DNA of 13,517 nt from CBFDBT01 sp965603115 (GTDB taxonomy: Bacteria; Pseudomonadota; Alphaproteobacteria; Sphingomonadales; Kordiimonadaceae), in contig CBFDBT010000052.1 of the NCBI GenBank assembly GCA_965603115.1, positions 1-13,517 on the forward strand. The letters are read 5' to 3'. The notes below the pieces were generated by a model that ran no database searches, was not told the DNA's origin, and worked only from the letters and a program-made list of their open reading frames with translations. Below, piece by piece: positions 1 through 6,684 of the stretch. Both the position numbers and the translations under genes were made by a program. Each line of letters starts with the position of its first letter. Position 1 is the stretch's first letter.

Positions 1-253
1 AAAGCTTGACAAGGCTTGAAAAACCCTTAAAAGGGCCCGCGGCGAACACATCACGGTGATGTGGCAATGATTTCTGATGAAGATCAGGGTCAGTGAGCGA
101 AGTTTCCAGATATCTGTGTTTATGACATGATATCGTGACGGAAAGACCTTTTGGTCTTTCACCGAAAATAGGGATACGGCGTTTCGACCAATTTAATTGG
201 TAGGCATCTATGCATTAGATGTCGTTGTACCCCCGGTGAAAGGACCGACCCTC
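1..253 (+). promoter_or_regulatory. Hairpin-rich leader upstream of the DEAD-box helicase gene
   Basis: No convincing gene lies here. The stretch holds a run of short inverted repeats: 24-27/32-35, 47-53/57-63 (7 bp, 3-nt loop), 74-78/83-87, 107-110/113-116, 141-148/153-160 (8 bp around TTTT), 187-192/196-201 (6 bp, 3-nt loop) and 205-210/216-221 (6 bp, 5-nt loop). None is followed by a T run, so they do not look like intrinsic terminators. A weak promoter match is TTTCCA at 103-108 and CATGAT at 126-131 with 17 nt between. That would start an RNA near 138, just before the 8-bp hairpin, but the match is poor. I infer a structured 5' untranslated region; the first part could instead be the 3' flank of an upstream gene. 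Confidence 0.45.
235..244 (+). promoter_or_regulatory. Ribosome binding site that fixes the helicase start
   Basis: GGTGAAAGGA lies 9 nt before the ATG at 254. The reading frame stays open upstream to an ATG at 197, but those 19 extra residues do not look like helicase sequence and lack a good ribosome site. The family Q-motif phenylalanine falls 4 residues after the ATG at 254. Confidence 0.7.
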
Positions 254-1951
254 ATGACTAGTTTTGAGGCGCTGGAGCTGAGCGCTCCTGTTTTGCGTGC
301 TATAGAAGATCAAGAATTCACGGCCCCGACTGAAATTCAGTCGCAGGCTATCCCGCCTTTAATGGAAGGCAAAGACCTCATTGGTATTGCCCAAACGGGT
401 GGCGGCAAGACGGCTGCATTCGTTATTCCGCTTTTAGAAAAATTAGAAACCTATGAAGAGCGCCCTGAGGCGGGCAAGCCGCGTGCGCTTATTTTGGCGC
501 CGACGCGTGAACTGGCCCAGCAAATCGATGATTGCATCAAGCTTTTTGGCCGTCATTTAAAGTTAAAATCCGGCACGATTTATGGTGGTACACCCTACCG
601 TCAACAAATGTTCATGTTGCGCAAGGGCGTGGATATTCTCGTTGCAACACCCGGTCGTTTGCTCGACCACACGCGCCGCGGCAACATCAAATTTGACGAG
701 ACAGACTTTTTTGTTCTCGATGAAGCTGACCGCATGCTCGATATGGGTTTTGTTGAGGACGTGTCTGCTATTTCAGAAATGATGTCGCCTGACCGTCAAA
801 CGGTTATGTTCTCGGCCACGATGAACCATAAGGTTCGCAATCTTACTAAGCAATTGATGATTCAGCCGGTTAATGTCGAAATTGAGCGCAAAACAGAAGT
901 AGCTGCCAATGTTACGCATTACTTATTGCAAACCGATTGGCGCAATAAAAATGATCTTTTGTTACACCTAATTGGTGAACACAGCCCAAGCCGTATGCTT
1001 ATTTTTACCCGCACAAAAGGCGATGCCGACCAGGTTGCTATGTTGCTGCGTGATAATAATTTTCAAGCGGACGCCATTCACGGCGACAAAAAACAGCGTG
1101 TTCGCGAACGGGTGCTCAAAGCTTTCCGCAATGACCGCATCCAGTTTTTGGTAGCAACGGATGTTGCCGCACGCGGTATCGATGTGCCTGACATTAGCCA
1201 CGTAGTGAATATGGATATGCCGCTTGAAACTGAAAACTATGTACACCGCGTTGGCCGTACAGGTCGCGGCAGTGCCTCGGGTATTGCTTTTTCCATGTGT
1301 GGTCGCGGCGACAAGGCGCAATTGATGCAAATTGAGCGTCTTATTAAATTGAAAATTGAAGTTTTGACGGACCACCCATTTCATATCGAGCTTAAAGGCG
1401 GCGGTGGCGGCAAGGGTAAGCCAAAAGGCAGATTCAATAATAAAAACAATGGCCCTCGCAAATCCTTTAGAAAAGATGGTGATCGCCCATCACAGGGTGA
1501 CAATCGCTCAAGCTATCCTCCAGAGTTTGCCAAGTCGCGCCGTAGCGAAGGTGAAACGCCCCGCGATAATAAGAGCGGTTACAAGCACAGAGCTGAAGGT
1601 AGCAAGACTGAAGGCGAAAAATCATTCCGTCGCCCTGAGGGCAAGAGCAGTTTTAAGTCTCGCTCTGATAAACGCGCTGATGGCGAAAAGTCTTTTAGAC
1701 ACAAAGATAACCGCAGTGAAGGCAAGCCAAGCTTTAAAGGTAAGTCTGAAAAGCGCACCGACGGCGAGAAATCATTCCGCCGCTCTGAAGGTAAGAGTAG
1801 TTTCAAGTCTCGCTCTGATAAGCGCGCTGATGGTGAAACCTCTTTCCGTCACAAGGATACGCGCAGCGAAGGCAAGCCAAGCTTTAAAGGCAAGTCTGAC
1901 GGCAGCAAAGGTAAGTTTAAAGGCAAGCCCCGCAAGGCTGATAAAAATTGA
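254..1951 (+). CDS. rhlE: RhlE-type DEAD-box ATP-dependent RNA helicase
   Basis: ATP-dependent RNA helicase of the cytoplasm; relatives remodel rRNA precursors or mRNA and aid the RNA degradosome, often in the cold. Counted from the ATG at 254 (565 aa), the core runs to about residue 375. It shows the Q motif (Phe4 to Gln29), Walker A AQTGGGKT (46-53), PTRELAQQ (83-90), TPGR, DEAD (156-159), SAT (187-189) and HRVGRTGRG (331-339), all intact. From about residue 380 the protein becomes a low-complexity tail rich in Gly, Lys, Arg and Ser that ends in repeats, a likely RNA-binding extension. The gene stands alone on its strand between a hairpin-rich leader and a strong terminator. RhlE is the best subfamily match by motif spacing and tail type; other DEAD-box subfamilies are possible, so the symbol is less certain than the family. 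Confidence 0.93.
   Translation: MTSFEALELSAPVLRAIEDQEFTAPTEIQSQAIPPLMEGKDLIGIAQTGGGKTAAFVIPLLEKLETYEERPEAGKPRALILAPTRELAQQIDDCIKLFGRHLKLKSGTIYGGTPYRQQMFMLRKGVDILVATPGRLLDHTRRGNIKFDETDFFVLDEADRMLDMGFVEDVSAISEMMSPDRQTVMFSATMNHKVRNLTKQLMIQPVNVEIERKTEVAANVTHYLLQTDWRNKNDLLLHLIGEHSPSRMLIFTRTKGDADQVAMLLRDNNFQADAIHGDKKQRVRERVLKAFRNDRIQFLVATDVAARGIDVPDISHVVNMDMPLETENYVHRVGRTGRGSASGIAFSMCGRGDKAQLMQIERLIKLKIEVLTDHPFHIELKGGGGGKGKPKGRFNNKNNGPRKSFRKDGDRPSQGDNRSSYPPEFAKSRRSEGETPRDNKSGYKHRAEGSKTEGEKSFRRPEGKSSFKSRSDKRADGEKSFRHKDNRSEGKPSFKGKSEKRTDGEKSFRRSEGKSSFKSRSDKRADGETSFRHKDTRSEGKPSFKGKSDGSKGKFKGKPRKADKN
1610..1897 (+). repeat. 150-bp in-frame tandem duplication in the helicase tail
   Basis: Two copies of a 50-codon unit begin at 1610 and 1760; the second matches for about 46 codons, to 1897. 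The octamer ATCATTCC recurs at 1621 and 1771, exactly 150 bp apart. Each unit splits into two related halves of about 23 and 27 residues, giving four copies of a motif built around GEKSFR, EGK and SFK. Differences between copies are mostly third-base or conservative changes, so the reading frame and basic character seem to be maintained. Confidence 0.9.
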
Positions 1952-2024
1952 AACAAGCCTCTTAAGCGCGCCCGTACAGGAAACTTTAAAAAGGTCGCCT
2001 GAAAGAAATAGTATAATGATAAAG

Positions 2025-2055
2025 AAAAGGCAGCCCCTCGGGGCTGCCTTTTTTT
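2025..2055 (+). terminator. Strong intrinsic terminator between convergent genes
   Basis: GGCAGCCCC (2029-2037) pairs with GGGGCTGCC (2040-2048), followed by seven T (2049-2055). The stem extends through the flanking A4 and T4. It serves the helicase mRNA. The A run on the left gives a T run on the other strand (TTTTCTTT), so it may also stop the convergent lysK transcript 40 nt beyond its stop codon. Confidence 0.92.
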
Positions 2056-2093
2056 GTTGGTTATTGTCCTCGCTTACGCTGCGGGCACTTGGC

Positions 2094-3656
2094 TTATAGC
2101 TTGCTATCAATCAGTTCAATAGTTTCATTGATTCCATAAAGGGCGATGAAGCCTCCCATGCGCGGGCCTTGGCTTTGACCTAATAGAACCTCATAGCAGG
2201 CTGAGAACCAATCACGCAGATTTTCAAATTCAGCGTCTTTACCTGCTGAATATACTTCCGTCATGATAGTGCTGCCATCTTCGTCACCCTTAAGGGCTTC
2301 AAGGCGTGTTTTAAGGCTAAGAAAAGCTGTGCGCTCTTGCTCGCTTGGTGCACGGAAAGATTTATTAGGCAGGATAAAGTCTTCGTAATATTTTAGTGCA
2401 TAATCCATAAGCCGATCTAGCTCGGGATATGTCTCTGCATTGGCGCCTTTTACATAGCGACCAACAAAATACCAAAGAGCATCTTTACCTTCAGCGCCTG
2501 CAACACTCACAAGATTAAGCAGCAAAGCAAAACTAACGGGGAGCTTATAAGCGGGTACATCCCCGCCGTGAATATGCCACGCGGGATTTCTGAACTGGTC
2601 GATAGGCTCTTGCTCGGCAAACTTTTCGACAAAGGTATAATATTCATCAACCGCTTTTGGAATAACATCAAAATAGAGACGCTTGGCCTTACGCGGACTT
2701 TGGAACATATAGAGCGACAGGCTCTCTGGGCTGGCATAGGTTAGCCATTCTTCAATTGATAGACCATTGCCTTTTGACTTGGAGATTTTAGCGCCTTCCT
2801 GATCAAGGAAAAGCTCATAAGAAAGCGCTTCAGGTGGCTGATTACCCAAAATACGGCATATGATGGAGCTGAGCTTGACAGATTCGCTTAAGTCTTTACC
2901 CGCCATTTCATAGTCAACTTCAAGTGCGGCCCAGCGCATGGCCCAGTCCACTTTCCATTGGCATTTTACCTTGCCGCCCGTAACAACAGTTTCTTGACTC
3001 TCACCCTCACTATCTTCAAAAGCGATAATGCCCTTGTCCGCATCAATCACTTCTACAGGCACTTGCAAAACATGGCCGCTTTTGGGGCATATTGGCAAAA
3101 ATGGAGAATAGGTCTTGCGGCGCTCTTCACCCAGTGTTGGCAGCATAACACTTTGAATTTTTTCGTAATTTTTACAAATTTTCAACAAGGCTTCGTCCAA
3201 ACGACCTGATTGATAGCAGTCGGTTGCTGAATAAAATTCATAGTCAAAACCGAACTGGTCAAGAAAAGCCATCAGCCGAGCATTGTTATGTGCGCCAAAG
3301 CTTTCGTGTGTGCCAAAAGGGTCGGGCACTTGCGTTAGGGGCAGGCCAAGGGCTTTTTCCAGTGGTTCTTTGTTTTCAATATTATCCGGTACTTTCCTTA
3401 GCCCATCCATATCGTCAGAAAAGCAAATAAGCTTGGTAGGGATATCAGATAGGAGCTCGAAAGCCTTCATCACCATGGTCGTGCGGGAAACCTCACCAAA
3501 CGTGCCAATATGCGGCAGTCCTGAAGGGCCATAGCCCGTTTCAAACAGAACATAGCCCTTGGACGGCGGTTTTTTTGCAAATCGTTTCACCAGCTTTTCA
3601 GCTTCAACAAAGGGCCAGGCTTTGGAAGATAGGGCGATGTCTGCGATGTTGCTCAT
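2094..3656 (-). CDS. lysK: Class I lysyl-tRNA synthetase
   Basis: Charges tRNA-Lys with lysine using ATP, in the cytoplasm. The 520-aa length and the two class I signatures are clear: PHIG at residues 48-51 (the HIGH motif, within SGLPHIGTFGE) and KISKS at 290-294 (the KMSKS motif). The region between holds the family's Cys-poor catalytic insert, and the C-terminal half is the helical anticodon-binding part. This class I form, also named lysS, is unrelated in fold to the class II enzyme of E. coli; it is usual in archaea, spirochaetes and most alphaproteobacteria. The start is ATG at 3656, with only a weak purine-rich site (AGAAAG) before it. The gene lies downstream of the transporter gene on the same strand, but a terminator lies between them, so it is probably transcribed on its own. 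Confidence 0.96.
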   Translation of the reverse strand: MSNIADIALSSKAWPFVEAEKLVKRFAKKPPSKGYVLFETGYGPSGLPHIGTFGEVSRTTMVMKAFELLSDIPTKLICFSDDMDGLRKVPDNIENKEPLEKALGLPLTQVPDPFGTHESFGAHNNARLMAFLDQFGFDYEFYSATDCYQSGRLDEALLKICKNYEKIQSVMLPTLGEERRKTYSPFLPICPKSGHVLQVPVEVIDADKGIIAFEDSEGESQETVVTGGKVKCQWKVDWAMRWAALEVDYEMAGKDLSESVKLSSIICRILGNQPPEALSYELFLDQEGAKISKSKGNGLSIEEWLTYASPESLSLYMFQSPRKAKRLYFDVIPKAVDEYYTFVEKFAEQEPIDQFRNPAWHIHGGDVPAYKLPVSFALLLNLVSVAGAEGKDALWYFVGRYVKGANAETYPELDRLMDYALKYYEDFILPNKSFRAPSEQERTAFLSLKTRLEALKGDEDGSTIMTEVYSAGKDAEFENLRDWFSACYEVLLGQSQGPRMGGFIALYGINETIELIDSKL

Positions 3657-3691
3657 GATAGTTTCTTTCTAAATATATATAAAGTCAGCGG

Positions 3692-3720
3692 AACTTATGG
3701 TCTTTGGGTAGTGAGGTCAA
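3692..3720 (-). promoter_or_regulatory. Possible promoter for lysK
   Basis: Read on the minus strand, TTGACC (3720-3715) is followed after 17 nt by TAAGTT (3697-3692), about 36 nt before the lysK ATG. The -35 match is 5 of 6 and the -10 match 3 of 6. The -35 starts immediately after the T run of the transporter's terminator, as expected for a compact terminator-promoter junction. A second A+T-rich candidate (TATATATA, 3673-3680) lies closer to the gene. Confidence 0.35.
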
Positions 3721-3721
3721 G

Positions 3722-3755
3722 AAAAAGGGCCGGAACATATTGTCCCAGCCCTTTT
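3722..3755 (-). terminator. Intrinsic terminator of the NSS transporter gene
   Basis: AAAAGGGC (minus strand 3755-3748) pairs with GCCCTTTT (3730-3723). The enclosed sequence can add a few inner pairs (GG/CC, ACA/TGT), and five T end at 3722. It lies 23 nt after the transporter stop codon and before lysK, so it separates the two same-strand genes. Confidence 0.8.
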
Positions 3756-3777
3756 AATCATATGCTGATGGCTCTAA

Positions 3778-5160
3778 TTAAGCGAGACCGTTATAAAGCA
3801 CAATTGCAAGGGCGATTGGCACGACGAATTTTATAAGCACGTGCCAAATTTCAAATATGCCGCCTTCAGGTAGGCCAAGCTCATCTTTAAGGAAGTTCCT
3901 TTTGACGAACCAGCCAACAAAGACTGCGATAAGCAAACCAGCAGTTGGCATAATTACGTTAGCCACGGCAAAATCAATCAAGTTACCCCAGTTGGCAATT
4001 TTCCCACCCACGGTGTCTATTCCAAGAGACGCAAAAGGTGTGAAGTCGGCCCAGTCGTTATTTGAATAGACGGTAAGCAAACCAATGAGGAAAGCAATGC
4101 CACCACCGAAAATGGCAGCGCGCCAACGGGTGATGCCAAAATTTTCTTCAAAATAAGCAACAACAGGCTCAAGCAGAGAAATAGAGGATGTGACCGCAGC
4201 AATTGTTAGCAACAGGAAGAAGGCTGTACCGATAACTTCCCCACCCGGCATTTGCCCGAAAGCAATTGGCAAAGTGACAAAAATAAGGTTCGGGCCACTG
4301 TCAGGCGCTAGGCCATAAGCAAAGACAAGCGGGAAGATGGCAAGGCCTGCCAGCAGGGCAACACCTGTGTCGGCTGTTGCAATGAGAGCGGCTGATTTGT
4401 GCAAGCTAATGTCTTTTGGCAGGTAAGAGCCATAAGCGATCATTGTACCCATGGTCACACTAAGCGAAAAGAAAGCTTGCCCGAGTGCACTTAAGACTAC
4501 ATCGCCGTTAATTTTGGAAAAGTCAGGTGTGAAAAGAAATTCTACGGCCTGTCCAAACTCCGCTGTTGCCATTGAATAGCCCACAAGCAAGAGCAGCAAT
4601 AAAAAGAGTGTTGGCATCAAATAGGTCACAGCTTTTTCCAGACCGCCCTGAATACCTTTGCCGACAATAACTACTGTGACGACCGAGAAAATGAAATGCC
4701 ATAGGGTCATGGTGCCTGAGTTACCAGCGTAAGCTGCCATGGCAGCTTCGGCGCCTTCTTTTTCAATGCCGGAAAATGCACCAACAGCGGCCTGAATAAT
4801 ATAAGACATCACCCAACCAGCGATAACGCTGTAAAAGCTCAAGAGTCCAACAGCGCCACCAAAGGTGCTAAGTTTACCAAGCCACGCCCAATGTTTCGAC
4901 TGGCCCGATTCTTTAGCGATGGTTACAAAAGTTGTGATCGGATTATGCCGCGCACGCCGTCCAATTGTAAGCTCGGCAATGAGAACCGGAAGACCTATAA
5001 GAAAAACAAAGCCGATGTAAATGAGAACAAAGGCGCTACCACCATTTTCTCCGGCCATATATGGAAAACGCCATATATTACCGAGCCCTACGGCACTACC
5101 CACTGCCGCGAAAATAAAGGCCGTTCTAGACGACCACTGTACTTGTGATGTTGAAGCCAC
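3778..5160 (-). CDS. Sodium-dependent transporter of the NSS (SNF/SLC6) family
   Basis: Inner-membrane symporter that would use the sodium gradient to import a small amino-acid-like substrate. The family hallmark GSAVGLGNIWRFPY lies at residues 21-34 in the first, unwound helix that forms the substrate and sodium sites in LeuT and MhsT. The remainder is a series of hydrophobic spans, about 11 or 12, ending in a hydrophobic helix at the C-terminus. The 460-aa length is typical of bacterial members such as MhsT. The start is GTG at 5160, supported by AGGGGAG 8 nt upstream; no ATG lies nearby. The gene is monocistronic by position, with its own terminator and a divergent neighbour. The substrate cannot be read from sequence; hydrophobic amino acids or tyrosine/tryptophan are family guesses only. 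Confidence 0.95.
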   Translation of the reverse strand: MASTSQVQWSSRTAFIFAAVGSAVGLGNIWRFPYMAGENGGSAFVLIYIGFVFLIGLPVLIAELTIGRRARHNPITTFVTIAKESGQSKHWAWLGKLSTFGGAVGLLSFYSVIAGWVMSYIIQAAVGAFSGIEKEGAEAAMAAYAGNSGTMTLWHFIFSVVTVVIVGKGIQGGLEKAVTYLMPTLFLLLLLLVGYSMATAEFGQAVEFLFTPDFSKINGDVVLSALGQAFFSLSVTMGTMIAYGSYLPKDISLHKSAALIATADTGVALLAGLAIFPLVFAYGLAPDSGPNLIFVTLPIAFGQMPGGEVIGTAFFLLLTIAAVTSSISLLEPVVAYFEENFGITRWRAAIFGGGIAFLIGLLTVYSNNDWADFTPFASLGIDTVGGKIANWGNLIDFAVANVIMPTAGLLIAVFVGWFVKRNFLKDELGLPEGGIFEIWHVLIKFVVPIALAIVLYNGLA

Positions 5161-5329
5161 GAAATCTTCTCCCCTGTTTTTACTTTAAAACGCATGGATA
5201 GCCCCCATGAGTTTATTTTTGTGCCGTCATCATAGTCTACAAAGGGTTAGTATTTCCAGTAACTATTTGCATGGGTGGCAATTTAGGGCGTAATCTGTTT
5301 GAGATGAAGGACAAACGGGGAAGTTATTT
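5161..5329. promoter_or_regulatory. Divergent intergenic region between transporter and flavoprotein genes
   Basis: This 169-nt gap must carry the promoters of both outward-facing genes. The ribosome site of the transporter (minus strand, 5169-5175) and a GGGGAAG before the ATG at 5330 are clear. A small inverted repeat, CATGG/CCATG, spans about 5194-5210. A weak plus-strand match (TTGCAT, 18 nt, TAATCT) precedes the flavoprotein gene. I see no confident -35/-10 pair on either strand. Confidence 0.35.
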
Positions 5330-5983
5330 ATGACAAAAGACCGCGTTAGCGATAGGGCAAGGGTTAAGCGAGAGCATCAACTTGCGCATTATGATAATGA
5401 GACACTCTATGACGTACTTGATAGTCATATCATGGCGCACATTGGTTATGTGATTGAGGGCCAGCCATTTGTTACGCCCACACTTTATTGGCGTGAAGGC
5501 AATAAGCTCTATTGGCATGGCAGTTCAGCCAGTCGTATGTTGAAAGCACAGACCAAAGGCATTCCAGTTTGTGTTACGGTTAGCCATCTCGACGGCATTG
5601 TATTTGCTAGAAGTGGCTATAATACCAGCATCAATTATCGCTCGGCTATGGTGTATGGTACGGCGGAACTTATGACGGATGTTGCCGAGATTGAGCGACA
5701 ATTTGAACTGTTTTTCGAGCGATTAAGCGAGGGGCGGTGGGCGAGCTTTAGGCCCTCTACGGATCAAGAGCTCAAGGCCACGTCTATGCTGGTAATGGAA
5801 ATTGAAGAAGCCAGTGTCAAAATTAGCGCAGGGCCACCCGAAGATGAGGAAGCGGATCTCGATGCGCCTATCTGGGGTGGGGTTTTGCCGATTACAACAG
5901 AATTTGGCGAGCCTGAACCGGATGAATATGTCCGTGAGGGTGTTGCTCCCCTTGGGCCACCACCTAGGCCTATCGTCCGTTAA
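5330..5983 (+). CDS. PNPOx-like (NimA-related) flavin-nucleotide-binding protein
   Basis: Predicted split-barrel flavoprotein of the pyridoxamine 5'-phosphate oxidase superfamily (the Pyridox_ox_2/COG3467 type that also includes 5-nitroimidazole resistance protein NimA). The family pattern begins near residue 14 with KREHQLAHYDNETLYDVLD, then IGYVIEGQPFVTPTLYW (about residues 38-54), where the barrel starts, and YWHGSSASRML (about 61-71), the phosphate/flavin-contacting stretch. The last 40 residues are acidic then proline-rich and look flexible. Length (217 aa) is normal. It starts at ATG 5330 behind GGGGAAG. It is probably a cytoplasmic redox protein, but the substrate is unknown and a role in vitamin B6 synthesis should not be assumed. 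Its stop codon overlaps that of the convergent J-domain gene. Confidence 0.85.
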   Translation: MTKDRVSDRARVKREHQLAHYDNETLYDVLDSHIMAHIGYVIEGQPFVTPTLYWREGNKLYWHGSSASRMLKAQTKGIPVCVTVSHLDGIVFARSGYNTSINYRSAMVYGTAELMTDVAEIERQFELFFERLSEGRWASFRPSTDQELKATSMLVMEIEEASVKISAGPPEDEEADLDAPIWGGVLPITTEFGEPEPDEYVREGVAPLGPPPRPIVR

Positions 5984-6513
5984 GCTTTAGTTTTGTAGCT
6001 GGCAACTTTCGCCTTGAGCGTATCATAAGCGATTTGAACGGCTTGAAATTTCTCTGCGGCAATAGGGTCGTCGCCGTTAACGTCGGGATGATATGTTTTC
6101 GCCATAGAACGGTATGCGGCTTTTAATTCTTTCTCGTTGGTTGGATGCTCAAGTTCGAGCGCGTCGTAAGCTGTGCGTTCACGGTTGGTTAGCCCGTTCT
6201 CGTCTTTAGCACCGCCCCATTCATAGGCACCGCTGGTTTTAAAGCCGGCGGCGGTGGCTGCATCATCTTTCATGTGGCGCTTGGCTTCTTCGCTGCTCAT
6301 GCCCTGAAAGAAATTCCAGTTGCGGTTATATTCTCCTGCATGAGGTTGGCAGAACCACCATTTTTCTGGTGAATTTGGGGCTTTAGGCGCTGGGTGGTCA
6401 GCGCGCTCAGAACAGCCAGTATAGTCACACATTTTAACTTCTACGGTGTCTTTATCTTGGCCATAATCGCCCCAGCGTGGGAAGCCCCAATTTTTTGGTC
6501 GTGTGGTTTTCAC
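5980..6513 (-). CDS. J-domain protein with N-terminal Cys/His cluster
   Basis: A 177-aa protein with a C-terminal J domain (about residues 113-173) carrying the HPD tripeptide at 142-144, needed to stimulate DnaK ATPase. It lacks the Gly/Phe, zinc-finger and substrate-binding parts of DnaJ, so it is a specialised co-chaperone rather than DnaJ. The N-terminal half contains C29-X4-C34 and C55-X2-H58, with an aromatic stretch (EYNRNWNFFQGM) just after; this could bind a metal and recognise a client. Such short J proteins recur in alphaproteobacteria, but I know of no defined role. The start is GTG at 6513 with CAGGA centred about 9 nt upstream. No terminator is visible in the 4-bp convergent overlap with the flavoprotein gene, so the two mRNAs probably overlap at their 3' ends. 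Confidence 0.9.
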   Translation of the reverse strand: MKTTRPKNWGFPRWGDYGQDKDTVEVKMCDYTGCSERADHPAPKAPNSPEKWWFCQPHAGEYNRNWNFFQGMSSEEAKRHMKDDAATAAGFKTSGAYEWGGAKDENGLTNRERTAYDALELEHPTNEKELKAAYRSMAKTYHPDVNGDDPIAAEKFQAVQIAYDTLKAKVASYKTKA

Positions 6514-6520
6514 TTTTTTA

Positions 6521-6525
6521 TCCTG
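6521..6525 (-). promoter_or_regulatory. Ribosome binding site supporting the GTG start of the J-domain gene
   Basis: On the minus strand CAGGA ends 7 nt before the GTG at 6513. There is no in-frame ATG near the N-terminus, and the first residues match the start expected for this protein family. Confidence 0.6.
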
Positions 6526-6630
6526 TTAACAAATCTATATGCTGACGAAATAGCAAGAGAGCTTACTACACTTTTATCAGGTAGAGGGAAAGAAATATAA
6601 AGAAAGATGCGCAGGGTGTTTGAAATGAGT

Positions 6631-6654
6631 AAGGCCACACCAGAGTGTGACCTT
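6631..6654 (-). terminator. Hairpin downstream of the chemotaxis transducer gene
   Basis: On the minus strand AAGGTCACAC (6654-6645) pairs with GTGTGGCCTT (6640-6631) across a 4-nt loop, with one U-G wobble. The plus-strand transcript would have a C-A mismatch there, which favours the minus strand. It begins 30 nt past the transducer stop codon. No good T run follows, so it may be a weak terminator or a 3'-end-protecting stem. Confidence 0.5.
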
Positions 6655-6684
6655 ACCAAATGTTTTAAACCATATAGAATCAGA

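Noticed and set aside
197..253. N-terminal extension of the helicase from ATG 197
   Set aside because: It overlaps two hairpins, has no ribosome site, and the extra residues are unlike the family; ATG 254 has a well-placed GGTGAAAGGA.
968..1384. 138-codon open frame antisense to the helicase
   Set aside because: It lies wholly inside the intact helicase core on the opposite strand, has no recognisable domain or ribosome site, and its composition mirrors the coding strand.
1610..1897. Regular repeats that might suggest a CRISPR array
   Set aside because: The unit is 150 bp with no repeat/spacer structure, is coding and in frame, and continues the helicase protein.
1404..2099. 231-codon open frame overlapping the helicase tail in another frame
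   Set aside because: Its repeats are the helicase tail repeats read out of frame, and it runs through the terminator at 2025-2055.
3857..5148. Short plus-strand open frames opposite the NSS transporter
   Set aside because: They are short, lack ribosome sites and lie opposite a transporter gene whose family motifs and length are complete.
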